12,826 bases of DNA from JBLMZW01 sp050259035. Its GTDB lineage: Bacteria; Bacillota; Syntrophomonadia; Syntrophomonadales; DTU052. The DNA is taken from positions 1 through 12,826 of the forward strand of contig JBLMZW010000045.1 of the NCBI GenBank assembly GCA_050259035.1, given 5' to 3'. Below are positions 7,439 to 12,826 of this stretch, piece by piece. The notes beneath the pieces are model-generated. The model saw nothing but the letters and a program-made list of their open reading frames with translations. It made no database searches and had not been told where the DNA came from. Positions within the stretch are counted from its first letter, which is position 1, and each line of letters opens with the position of its first letter. Made by a program: the position numbers and the translations under genes.

Positions 7439-7478
7439 TCCCTGCCCCATTGCGGGGCCTTAGTCCGTAGGGAGGAGG
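7439..7478 (+). promoter_or_regulatory. S6:S18 ribosomal protein leader in rpsF mRNA
   Basis: Two stacked stems can form. TCCCT (7439-7443) pairs with AGGGA (7469-7473), and GCCCC (7444-7448) pairs with GGGGC (7454-7458) around ATTGC. The 3' strand between them holds a ten-base bulge with CCG at 7465-7467. This layout, a hairpin plus a CCG bulge mimicking the S6:S18 site of 16S rRNA, is the known autoregulatory motif of rpsF leaders. The outer stem takes up the first bases of the Shine-Dalgarno run GGAGGAGG (7471-7478), so binding of S6:S18 would block initiation. Confidence 0.75.
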
Positions 7479-7485
7479 TGACGAG

Positions 7486-7773
7486 TTGCGCTCGTACGAA
7501 ATGATGTTTATCTTAAACCCCGAATTACCCTCCGAAGGCATTGATGCCGCTAAATCCCGCGTTCAAGAAATTATCGCCCAAACTGGAGGGGAGTTTACAG
7601 AATACGACGTATGGGGCAAGCGCAGGTTAGCTTACGAGATCAAAGATTATCGTGAAGGTTACTATGTGCTTGCTTATTTTAATGCGACGGCTACGACTGT
7701 AAACGAGTTGGACAGGGTGTTAAAGATAACAGACGATTTTCTGCGTCACATGATTGTTCGTAAGGATGATTGA
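7486..7773 (+). CDS. rpsF: 30S ribosomal protein S6
   Basis: This is a 95-residue protein of normal S6 length. It begins RSYEMMFILNPELP and contains the characteristic YDVWGKRRLAYEIKDYREGY and FNATATTVNELDRVLKITD segments, ending RHMIVRKDD. S6 binds 16S rRNA with S18 in the platform of the small subunit. The start is TTG 7486, with GGAGGAGG at 7471-7478 seven bases away. It is first in the rpsF-ssb-rpsR operon and sits behind its own promoter and the S6:S18 leader, so it is expected to be repressed when S6:S18 is in excess. Confidence 0.96.
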   Translation: MRSYEMMFILNPELPSEGIDAAKSRVQEIIAQTGGEFTEYDVWGKRRLAYEIKDYREGYYVLAYFNATATTVNELDRVLKITDDFLRHMIVRKDD

Positions 7774-7787
7774 CGGGAGGGTGGCAT

Positions 7788-8219
7788 ATGCTTAACCGGG
7801 TTATACTGATTGGCCGTTTAACACACGATCCTGAAATCAGGTATACAACAAGCGGTGTCGGAGTATGTACCTTTACCCTTGCAGTGAATCGTTCCTATGC
7901 CAATCAAGCGGGCGAAAGAACCGCGGATTTTATCGACATTGTTACCTGGAGACAGCTAGCGGAGACCTGTGCTAATTACTTAACCAAAGGTAAATTAATA
8001 GCAGTTGAGGGACGCCTTCAGGTAAGGACCTATGAAACCCAGGAAGGTCAGAAACGTAAAGCGGTAGAAGTAGTAGCTGACGCGGTTAAATTCCTGGAGA
8101 GAATGTCAGGAGCCCAGAGTCCCAAAGAGACTCATCACGAGAGTGATGAGTGGGAAAACCTGGGTAAAGAAATTGAGGTTGGACGGGTAGATAGAACAGA
8201 TGAAGAAGTACCCTTCTAG
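7788..8219 (+). CDS. ssb: Single-stranded DNA-binding protein
   Basis: The protein has about 143 residues. The N-terminal OB fold (about 1-104) includes MLNRVILIGRLTHDPEIRYT, TFTLAVNRSY, FIDIVTWRQLAE and GKLIAVEGRLQVRTYE. A short polar linker follows (about 108-137), then the acidic tip DEEVPF, which recruits replication and repair partners. It coats single-stranded DNA as a tetramer during replication, repair and recombination. ATG 7788 is chosen because GGGAGG (7775-7780) is seven bases upstream; the longer frame from 7770 would start inside rpsF's end. The position between rpsF and rpsR is the standard bacterial arrangement. The linker is short and contains an RNA hairpin at 8130-8151. Confidence 0.96.
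   Translation: MLNRVILIGRLTHDPEIRYTTSGVGVCTFTLAVNRSYANQAGERTADFIDIVTWRQLAETCANYLTKGKLIAVEGRLQVRTYETQEGQKRKAVEVVADAVKFLERMSGAQSPKETHHESDEWENLGKEIEVGRVDRTDEEVPF
8130..8151 (+). other. Nine-base-pair GNRA hairpin inside the ssb linker coding region
   Basis: ACTCATCAC (8130-8138), loop GAGA (8139-8142) and GTGATGAGT (8143-8151) form a perfect stem capped by a GNRA-type tetraloop. Flanking CCC (8121-8123) and GGG (8152-8154) may extend it through an internal loop. No T-run follows, so it is not a terminator. It lies about 80 bases before the rpsR start and could be a processing or stability element. Confidence 0.5.
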
Positions 8220-8233
8220 TGGGAGGTAATATA

Positions 8234-8458
8234 TTGAAAAAGGAACGTAAAAGAAAAAAACGTCAATGCAATTGGTGCGCTGACAAGATAGAAACCATCG
8301 ACTACAAAGATATACAGAAATTACGCAGATTTATAACAGAAAAGGGCAAGATTTTACCCAGGCGGATTACCGGAAACTGTGCTCACCATCAGAGACAAAC
8401 CACTATCGCCATAAAGAGAGCAAGAAATATAGCCTTGCTACCTTTTATCTCCGAATAG
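8234..8458 (+). CDS. rpsR: 30S ribosomal protein S18, zinc-binding type
   Basis: This 74-residue protein has the S18 core TIDYKDIQKLRRFITEKGKI, LPRRITGNCAHHQRQ and AIKRARNIALLPF. Cys12 and Cys15 (CNWC), Cys49 and probably His52 form the metal site of the zinc-type (C+) S18; many Firmicutes have a cysteine-less copy instead. Start TTG 8234 has GGGAGG (8221-8226) seven bases upstream; the longer frame from 8219 overlaps the ssb stop and includes the ribosome binding site. It is last in the rpsF-ssb-rpsR operon, directly before a strong terminator. S18 pairs with S6 in the ribosome and as the co-repressor at the rpsF leader. Confidence 0.95.
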   Translation: MKKERKRKKRQCNWCADKIETIDYKDIQKLRRFITEKGKILPRRITGNCAHHQRQTTIAIKRARNIALLPFISE

Positions 8459-8466
8459 AATAGTTT

Positions 8467-8490
8467 AAACCGCAGGTTATCCTGCGGTTT
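8467..8490 (+). terminator. Intrinsic terminator after rpsR
   Basis: AAACCGCAGG (8467-8476) and CCTGCGGTTT (8481-8490) form a perfect ten-base-pair stem with a TTAT loop. The downstream sequence (ATTACTTTATT) is T-rich. It lies nine bases after the rpsR stop. The symmetric A and T flanks could allow some function in both directions. Confidence 0.88.
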
Positions 8491-8508
8491 ATTACTTTAT
8501 TGGATTAT

Positions 8509-8536
8509 TTGACATCACCGACAGCGGGATTAAACT
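8509..8536 (+). promoter_or_regulatory. Promoter of the MazG-like / yybS / rplI group
   Basis: TTGACA (8509-8514) and TAAACT (8531-8536) are separated by 16 bases, just downstream of the rpsR terminator. The expected start near 8543 leaves a leader of about 75 bases before the MazG-like gene. In it ACCCC (8561-8565) could pair with GGGGT (8605-8609) in the ribosome binding site. Confidence 0.55.
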
Positions 8537-8634
8537 ATTTACCTGGGCAATGGAAGGAAAACCCCTGTCAATTAGAGAAATTAAATCTGAATTCAGCCGT
8601 TGCGGGGGTGAAGTGACTGAGTATTCGAAACCAG

Positions 8635-8931
8635 GTGGATATAGCCAAGAATTTACGGGTTATTGAATGGTTGAAAGCCGAGTTAGTCGAGTCAGTAGCG
8701 GCATTATTTAAAGCATTGATGAAAACCGGGGAAGATGCTATAAGCGATTGTCTGGCCACCATCATGATAACTACATATATTCTTGGAAAAAGAACCGGGG
8801 TAAGTTTTCAGCATATAGACTTACAGATGGAAAGCAAACTCCGAGTAAGTATTGGAGAGGCCCATGAGGTGGAAAACTGGTACGGAGATCTTTCCGCGTT
8901 ACTAGGTTACTTGGAGAGCAAAAAGAAGTGA
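8635..8931 (+). CDS. MazG-like family protein
   Basis: This 98-residue, mostly helical protein matches the Firmicutes MazG-like family found near rpsR/yybS. The sequence includes IAKNLRVIEWLKAELVESVA, LFKALMKTGEDAISDCLA, ITTYILGKRTGVSF and EVENWYGDLSALLGYL. The family is distantly related to all-alpha NTP pyrophosphatases. The EExxE-type metal site is not obvious, so activity is uncertain. GTG 8635 is the first usual start codon, but it has no good ribosome binding site. GGGGGTGA at 8604-8611 sits five bases before an in-frame CTG at 8617, which would add LSIRNQ, so the true start may be CTG 8617. It overlaps the next gene by four bases (GTGA), so the two are translationally coupled. Confidence 0.75.
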   Translation: MDIAKNLRVIEWLKAELVESVAALFKALMKTGEDAISDCLATIMITTYILGKRTGVSFQHIDLQMESKLRVSIGEAHEVENWYGDLSALLGYLESKKK

Positions 8932-9887
8932 AAGAAATACCAGGAAAAACCATTACATTTGTTGCTTCATGTATAGTGTGTTTAGGTCTTTTTAAATTCC
9001 CTTACATGGAATTTATCTGGGGAGCGCTTTTAATGGCTTGTTTGGTTATAGCAGGTCGTAAAGATCTTAACACGTTAACGCTTAACGTAATAGCCGTTGT
9101 GTTGTTAGTTTCCTTAACCCAGCAGGTAAAAGGGATTCCCTTCTTGTTATTAACGATCATACCTGCTTTGGCCATGGGTTTAGCTGCCAGTCGTTCATTA
9201 TGGCTCGGTCGTATCCTGGCATTCGGATTTTTGGGCGGAGCCCTGGGGTTTGTTCTCTACTGGATTTGGTTGTTACTGGTTGGGTCCCATTTAGGTCCTC
9301 ATGGGTTTGAAAGAGGCTTTGCTATAAGCATAAAAGACGGTCTAAAAATGATCTACGATACGCCAGAGATAGCCCAAATGTATAACAGTCAAGGTATAAC
9401 CCGGGAATTGATGTACGAAGCTTATCGCAGTCTGTTGCATACCCTGGCTACATTACGTCCAAGTATTTATGTCGGGGAAAGCTGGATTCAAAGCTGTCTA
9501 ACCATGATAGCGTTAAAGTTTTTTGGCGGCAAGGGATACTTGATTAGCCTACCATTTGAGAGGCAAAGAATGCCCTGGCAACTTGACTGGATTGTGATAG
9601 CGGGCTTGGCGCTATGGTTAACGGGAAGCCAATGGGGTGTGAATTGGGCCGAAATGTCCGGTGGGAACCTGCTGTTTTTATTGGCTGTAATCGCCTTTTA
9701 TTACGGGTGCAGCACGGTTTTTTATGCCTATAAACATTGGAAAATTAGAGTCTGGTTATTGGTTATTTTAATCTTTGTTTCATTATATTACCCGGTTCAA
9801 TCATTTATCTTAATTGCCCTGGTTGGGCTATTCGATCCTTTACTTGATTATCGTAACCTTGATCAGAAAAGGGGGAAAACAACATGA
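8928..9887 (+). CDS. DUF2232 (YybS-like) polytopic membrane protein
   Basis: This is a 319-residue integral membrane protein with roughly seven or eight hydrophobic helices. Four lie in the first 140 residues, for example FIWGALLMACLVIAG and ILAFGFLGGALGFVLYWIWL. A polar stretch of about 75 residues follows (about 125-198), then a C-terminal helical bundle ending in FILIALVGLFDPLLDYR. Its length and position between rpsR and rplI match YybS/DUF2232 of Bacillus and Clostridia, whose function is unknown. The start GTG 8928 overlaps the MazG-like stop, with GGAGAG nine bases upstream. The stop overlaps the rplI start (ATGA). In many Firmicutes gdpP separates yybS from rplI; here they are directly coupled. 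Confidence 0.8.
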   Translation: MKEIPGKTITFVASCIVCLGLFKFPYMEFIWGALLMACLVIAGRKDLNTLTLNVIAVVLLVSLTQQVKGIPFLLLTIIPALAMGLAASRSLWLGRILAFGFLGGALGFVLYWIWLLLVGSHLGPHGFERGFAISIKDGLKMIYDTPEIAQMYNSQGITRELMYEAYRSLLHTLATLRPSIYVGESWIQSCLTMIALKFFGGKGYLISLPFERQRMPWQLDWIVIAGLALWLTGSQWGVNWAEMSGGNLLFLLAVIAFYYGCSTVFYAYKHWKIRVWLLVILIFVSLYYPVQSFILIALVGLFDPLLDYRNLDQKRGKTT

Positions 9888-10330
9888 AACTTATTCTCCT
9901 GGTTGATGTACCCAAGTTAGGAAGCAAAGGAAAGGTCATAGATGTTTCGGATGGCTATGCCAGGAACTACCTGCTTCCAAAAGGACTTGCGGTTGAAGCA
10001 TCGGAAGCAAGGCTAAAAGAGCTGGATAATACTCTGAAAAGAAGCGAGCAAAAGAAGGAAAAAGAAGAAGACAAGGCCCGAAAAACAGCTGCCATTATTA
10101 ACCAACGTTCAATTACGATCAAAGCCAAGTGTGGTGACGGCGGAAAGTTGTTCGGGGCTATTACCAGTAAGGAAATATCAGAAGCTATTCTTAGTCAGTT
10201 TAAAGTAAACGTGGATAAGAAAAAGATTGAAGTGAAGGAACCAATGCGGCATTTAGGAGAGTATTCCGTAACCATCAAGCTTCACCCGGCCGTTCATGTG
10301 GATATGAATGTGGTTGTGAAAGAACAATAA
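9884..10330 (+). CDS. rplI: 50S ribosomal protein L9
   Basis: This is a 148-residue protein of standard length. The N-terminal domain MKLILLVDVPKLGSKGKVID, SDGYARNYLLPKGLAVEA is followed by the long lysine/glutamate-rich connecting helix (about 42-76) and the C-terminal rRNA-binding domain with KLFGAITSKEISEAI. L9 binds 23S rRNA near the L1 stalk and extends from the ribosome surface. The ATG overlaps the preceding stop (ATGA at 9884-9887), with GGGGG at 9871-9875 eight bases upstream. No dnaB follows. A T7 run at 10347-10353 lacks a stem, so I see no clear terminator. Confidence 0.97.
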   Translation: MKLILLVDVPKLGSKGKVIDVSDGYARNYLLPKGLAVEASEARLKELDNTLKRSEQKKEKEEDKARKTAAIINQRSITIKAKCGDGGKLFGAITSKEISEAILSQFKVNVDKKKIEVKEPMRHLGEYSVTIKLHPAVHVDMNVVVKEQ

Positions 10331-10403
10331 TCTGGGCACAAAGTAATTTTTTTATACTGCACATAACCACTCAGGGCTCACATAGCTTGATCAGGCGTAT
10401 TTG

Positions 10404-10432
10404 TTGACACCTCAAATGCTTATTGATAATAT
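10404..10432 (+). promoter_or_regulatory. Promoter of purA
   Basis: TTGACA (10404-10409), a 17-base spacer and TAATAT (10427-10432) preceded by TGA make a good extended -10 promoter. The start near 10439 gives a leader of about 40 bases. No purine riboswitch-like fold is evident in so short a leader. Confidence 0.65.
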
Positions 10433-10476
10433 TACCTTGTTGACCTCGTATAGGGCCAACCAAAGGGGGTATATCC

Positions 10477-11775
10477 TTGTCAACACTCGTTTTAGTAGGT
10501 GCTCAGTGGGGCGATGAAGGTAAAGGCAAAGTAACCGACTTTCTCGCGGAACAGGCAGATTACGTAGTAAGATTTCAAGGCGGAAGTAATGCAGGACATA
10601 CAGTAGTAGTCGAGGATGAAAAGTTTATGCTTCATCTTATACCTTCGGGAATCTTGTACCCCGAAAAGGTTTCAGTTATTGGAAACGGGGTGGCTCTTGA
10701 TCCGGTTATCCTGTTAAAGGAAATTGATGGTCTTAAGGAAAAAGGGATAGATACATCACAATTAAGGATTAGCAGCCGGGCTCATGTACTTATGCCCTAT
10801 CATAAGAAATTTGACGAGTTGCAGGAAGACGGCTCCCCCCATAAAATTGGGACAACCAAACGCGGCATAGGTCCTTTATATACTGATAAAATTAGCCGGA
10901 CTGGCTTTCGGGTTATTGACCTAATAGAAGACGAAGAATTTCCTCAACGGCTAAAGGAGATAGTTGAAGAGAAAAACGATGTTCTGGTTAAAGTCTACGA
11001 GCAGGAAGGTTTTAACTATGAACAACTTCTAGATGAATTTCGTTATTATGCTGAACGACTCCGCCCAATGATGACCGACACCTCACTATTGGTGAATCAG
11101 GCAATTGATCAGGGGAAACGGGTTTTATTCGAAGGGGCTCAGGGGACTCTGCTCGATATCGATCATGGCACTTATCCATACGTTACTTCGTCCCATCCGG
11201 TAGCAGGAGGGGCTTGTGTTGGAGTGGGAGTAGGGCCTACCAGAATTGAACGGGTTGTAGGCGTAGTAAAAGCCTATACTACCAGGGTAGGCGAAGGGCC
11301 TTTCCCAACAGAGTTGTCTGATGAAACCGGTGACCTAATCAGGGAGCGAGGGGACGAATATGGTACTACCACCGGACGCCCCCGCCGATGTGGTTGGTTA
11401 GATACGGTAATTCTTCGTTATTCGGCCCGGGTAAATGGACTGACCGATATAGCGATAACTAAATTGGACGTTCTTGATAGTTTTGCCAAGATTAAAATCT
11501 GTGTTGCTTATAAATACAAAGGCCAGGTTTTAAATGATTTTCCGGAAAGCTTAAAGGTTTTGAATGAATGTGAGCCAGTATATATCGAGGTTGATGGCTG
11601 GCAAACCAGCATAGCCAATGCCCAATCCTTCGATGAGCTGCCGCAAGCTGCTAAAGCGTATATTGACGAGGTTGTAAGGCTCTCCGGGGTAAACCACTGT
11701 CTTTTGGCGGTGGGTCCGAAACGGTCACAGACAATTGTTACTAGGGACCTTTTTAGTGGTAAATGTAACTTTTGA
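10477..11775 (+). CDS. purA: Adenylosuccinate synthetase
   Basis: This 432-residue enzyme joins IMP and aspartate using GTP to form adenylosuccinate, the first committed step to AMP. Landmarks are the P-loop-like GAQWGDEGKGK (8-18, with the catalytic D13), GGSNAGHTV (His41), TTKRGIGPLYTDK, FEGAQGTLLDIDHGTYPYV, TTTGRPRRCGWLD (the arginine-rich aspartate/IMP loop) and the guanine-binding TKLD. All key residues are present and the length is normal. Start TTG 10477 has AAAGGGGG (10462-10469) seven bases upstream. It is transcribed from its own promoter, and no intrinsic terminator precedes the tRNA-Val promoter, which begins in the stop codon. Confidence 0.97.
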   Translation: MSTLVLVGAQWGDEGKGKVTDFLAEQADYVVRFQGGSNAGHTVVVEDEKFMLHLIPSGILYPEKVSVIGNGVALDPVILLKEIDGLKEKGIDTSQLRISSRAHVLMPYHKKFDELQEDGSPHKIGTTKRGIGPLYTDKISRTGFRVIDLIEDEEFPQRLKEIVEEKNDVLVKVYEQEGFNYEQLLDEFRYYAERLRPMMTDTSLLVNQAIDQGKRVLFEGAQGTLLDIDHGTYPYVTSSHPVAGGACVGVGVGPTRIERVVGVVKAYTTRVGEGPFPTELSDETGDLIRERGDEYGTTTGRPRRCGWLDTVILRYSARVNGLTDIAITKLDVLDSFAKIKICVAYKYKGQVLNDFPESLKVLNECEPVYIEVDGWQTSIANAQSFDELPQAAKAYIDEVVRLSGVNHCLLAVGPKRSQTIVTRDLFSGKCNF

Positions 11776-11800
11776 CAAAGCCATTAAGGTCTAGTATCAT
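11772..11800 (+). promoter_or_regulatory. Promoter of tRNA-Val
   Basis: A consensus TTGACA (11772-11777), a 17-base spacer and TATCAT (11795-11800) lie just before the tRNA, with a start near 11807. The -35 box includes the TGA stop codon of purA (11773-11775), so purA transcription runs through it. Confidence 0.75.
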
Positions 11801-11813
11801 ATATAGTCCATGA

Positions 11814-11890
11814 GGGCGATTAGCTCAGCCGGTTAGAGCGCTTGCCTCACATGCAAGAGGTCGGGGGTTCGAGTCCCTTATCGCCCACCA
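11814..11890 (+). tRNA. tRNA-Val (anticodon CAC)
   Basis: Acceptor GGGCGAT (11814-11820) pairs with ATCGCCC (11880-11886), followed by A and an encoded CCA. The D arm starts AGCTCAGCC. The anticodon stem CTTGC/GCAAG holds the loop CTCACAT, with anticodon CAC at 11848-11850 reading GUG. The T arm GGGGGTTCGAGTCCC is canonical. Confidence 0.97.
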
Positions 11891-11899
11891 TAGAAAAGT

Positions 11900-11936
11900 A
11901 AAGGCCTATCGAGAGATCGATGGCCTTTTGTATTTT
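11900..11936 (+). terminator. Intrinsic terminator after tRNA-Val
   Basis: AAAGGCC (11900-11906) pairs with GGCCTTT (11922-11928). An inner ATCGA/TCGAT stem continues past one bulged T and is capped by GAGA. The T-rich TTGTATTTT follows. It also lies 40-75 bases past the end of the convergent gene on the other strand and may serve both, since a short A-run precedes it. Confidence 0.88.
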
Positions 11937-11974
11937 AGAGCTAATAACCCGGGCCATGATACCCTGCTTGTATA

Positions 11975-12532
11975 CTAGCGCTGTTTAATCCGGGGCATGC
12001 ATATAATCTCTCTAATCTGAGTCTTAAAGAAATTGTTAGAGTGTTCCGGCCAAATTACAACAGCACTATCTGCGCCCTCGCTGCTGCCTCCGACGGATAT
12101 AACTTCCTGGCCGTACGGAATTAAGCCTGCGTCTAAGGCCATAACAGCAATTTCTACAGCAACCTTAACACCTTGTCCAAACATACGTAAAGTCTGGGCA
12201 ATAATTTGAGCCGGGTAAGCGCCTTTGAAAGCATTGGTTACAGCCCGGTCAATCCCGCCCAAAAGATGGGTTGTGGTTAAGACCGGTATCCCTAGTTCCG
12301 CCCATTCCCTTCGTTTCTCCGGTCCGGCTTCATCGACACCGGGTCCGGCAAATCCGATATGATGGGTTACGGCCACTAAATTTAATCCATGGTCATAAAA
12401 ATGTTCCAAGGTATAGCCGGTATTAGTAGCTACAGCGATAGTATTAATTCCAAGCTCCTGGGCTCTTTTCATAGCTGCCATAGCTGTATCTTGGGTATTT
12501 TGTTTTCCGGCCTGTTCCCAAAGCATCATCAT
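11975..12532 (-). CDS. Stand-alone pyruvate kinase C-terminal (alpha/beta) domain protein
   Basis: This 185-residue protein matches the family built only from the pyruvate kinase C-terminal allosteric domain (PK_C). The segments NTQDTAMAAMKRAQELGINT and IAVATNTGYTLEHF, then LNLVAVTHHIGFAGPG and GIPVLTTTHLLGGIDRAV, are typical. The catalytic TIM barrel is absent, so it cannot be a pyruvate kinase. Similar free-standing proteins occur in methanogens and Clostridia with unknown role; a ligand-binding or regulatory task is only inference. The N terminus reads MMML. The AGGAGG site (minus strand, 12542-12537) is four bases from the first ATG and seven from the second, so initiation may be at 12529. 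It is transcribed towards tRNA-Val, converging on the shared terminator. Confidence 0.8.
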   Translation of the reverse strand: MMMLWEQAGKQNTQDTAMAAMKRAQELGINTIAVATNTGYTLEHFYDHGLNLVAVTHHIGFAGPGVDEAGPEKRREWAELGIPVLTTTHLLGGIDRAVTNAFKGAYPAQIIAQTLRMFGQGVKVAVEIAVMALDAGLIPYGQEVISVGGSSEGADSAVVIWPEHSNNFFKTQIREIICMPRIKQR

Positions 12533-12560
12533 TAAACCTCCTCGTACGATTGTTTACCCA

Positions 12561-12591
12561 ATAATAACGGATTGGGTGCTATGGTTGTCAA
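12561..12591 (-). promoter_or_regulatory. Possible promoter of the PK_C-domain gene
   Basis: On the minus strand TTGACA (12591-12586) is followed after 19 bases by TATTAT (12566-12561); GTTATT at 17 bases is the alternative. The -35 is a consensus match but the spacing is long. The box lies inside a near-palindrome at 12583-12594. Confidence 0.45.
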
Positions 12592-12646
12592 ACCTTTCAG
12601 GCCCTGGTTAACAAAGGGCCAAGCATAATGTGGCAGGTTGACAACC
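12583..12646. repeat. Pair of palindromes covering two divergent -35 boxes
   Basis: GGTTGTCAAACC (12583-12594) and GGTTGACAACC (12636-12646) are related palindromes, one imperfect and one perfect. Each contains a TTGACA, on the minus and plus strand respectively. Their centres are about 52 bases apart. Between them GGCCCT (12600-12605) and AGGGCC (12615-12620) form a third inverted repeat around GTTAAC. Confidence 0.5.
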
Positions 12647-12666
12647 TAAAACCATGTTCTTATACT
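12638..12666 (+). promoter_or_regulatory. Promoter of the tRNA-Asp/tRNA-Phe cluster
   Basis: TTGACA (12638-12643), exactly 17 bases, and TATACT (12661-12666) form a near-consensus strong promoter. The start is near 12673, about 16 bases before tRNA-Asp. Confidence 0.8.
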
Positions 12667-12688
12667 TATATGGAAACACCATAAACCA

Positions 12689-12765
12689 GGAGCCGTGGTG
12701 TAGTCGGTTAACATGTTGGCCTGTCAAGCCAAAGATCGCGGGTTCGAGTCCCGTCGGCTCCGCCA
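12689..12765 (+). tRNA. tRNA-Asp (anticodon GTC)
   Basis: Acceptor GGAGCCG (12689-12695) pairs with CGGCTCC (12755-12761), followed by G and an encoded CCA. The anticodon stem TTGGC/GCCAA encloses CTGTCAA, with GTC at 12723-12725. The T arm CGGGTTCGAGTCCCG is canonical. Confidence 0.97.
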
Positions 12766-12770
12766 TATTT

Positions 12771-12826
<56 letters not shown>

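Noticed and set aside
8550..8666. A 38-codon open frame starting ATG 8550 (MEGKPLSIREIK...) before and into the MazG-like gene
   Set aside because: It has no ribosome binding site, overlaps a well-recognised gene, and lies in the expected 5' leader. I could not link it to any family.
10347..10353. Run of seven T after rplI as an intrinsic terminator
   Set aside because: No GC-rich stem precedes it.
10435..10460. GTTG/CAAC hairpin in the purA leader as a riboswitch
   Set aside because: The pairing is short and interrupted, and the leader is only about 40 bases, too small for a known purine riboswitch.
12600..12620. GGCCCT/AGGGCC inverted repeat as a terminator
   Set aside because: The loop is nine bases and no T-run follows on either strand; a regulatory role is more likely if it has one.

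Overview
The window looks like chromosomal DNA of a Gram-positive, low-to-moderate-GC anaerobe of the class Clostridia (Peptococcaceae- or Syntrophomonas-like); no genus can be fixed by eye. The grounds are the firmicute-type block rpsF-ssb-rpsR-(MazG-like)-yybS-rplI, a DUF951 gene, strong AGGAGG-type ribosome binding sites with many TTG and GTG starts, a zinc-type S18, and a selD gene that itself encodes selenocysteine.

Layout. Positions 1-262 are the right end of a decayed IS3-family insertion sequence: a frameshifted transposase tail followed by a recognisable terminal inverted repeat. Positions 342-2135 (minus) encode a membrane-anchored MutS-like ATPase, divergent from a plus-strand run that starts at an extended -10 promoter near 2291. 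That run is cvpA-like, M18 aminopeptidase, selD, yedF, an mscS-type channel, DUF951 and a 71-residue unknown. Gaps are short or negative, no terminator is visible between genes, and it is probably one transcription unit. selD has an in-frame UGA at codon 16 (4468-4470) where the family has its catalytic Cys/Sec, so the true gene starts at 4423 and is a selenoprotein. yedF, which overlaps selD, belongs to the selenium-metabolism sulfurtransferase-like family but has serine in place of the usual N-terminal cysteine.

A new promoter at 7401-7429 drives rpsF-ssb-rpsR. Its short 5' leader folds into a two-stem element with a CCG-containing bulge, matching the S6:S18 autoregulatory leader and pairing with part of the Shine-Dalgarno sequence. 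rpsR ends in a strong intrinsic terminator. A TTGACA promoter just downstream serves the MazG-like gene, DUF2232/yybS and rplI. gdpP and the replicative helicase gene dnaB, often found beside rplI in Firmicutes, are not here. purA follows with its own promoter.

The right end carries tRNA-Val(CAC), whose promoter -35 overlaps the purA stop codon, and a near-perfect terminator. A convergent minus-strand gene for a stand-alone pyruvate-kinase C-terminal-domain protein follows. After it comes a divergent promoter region with palindromic -35 boxes, then tRNA-Asp(GTC) and tRNA-Phe(GAA), the last cut by the window edge. Most of the window is housekeeping. The least ordinary items are the Sec-type SelD with its Cys-less YedF partner, the membrane MutS-like protein, the S6:S18 leader, a GNRA hairpin inside ssb, and the palindromic divergent promoter near 12.6 kb. 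I see no clear sign of a wholly new defence or mobile system.
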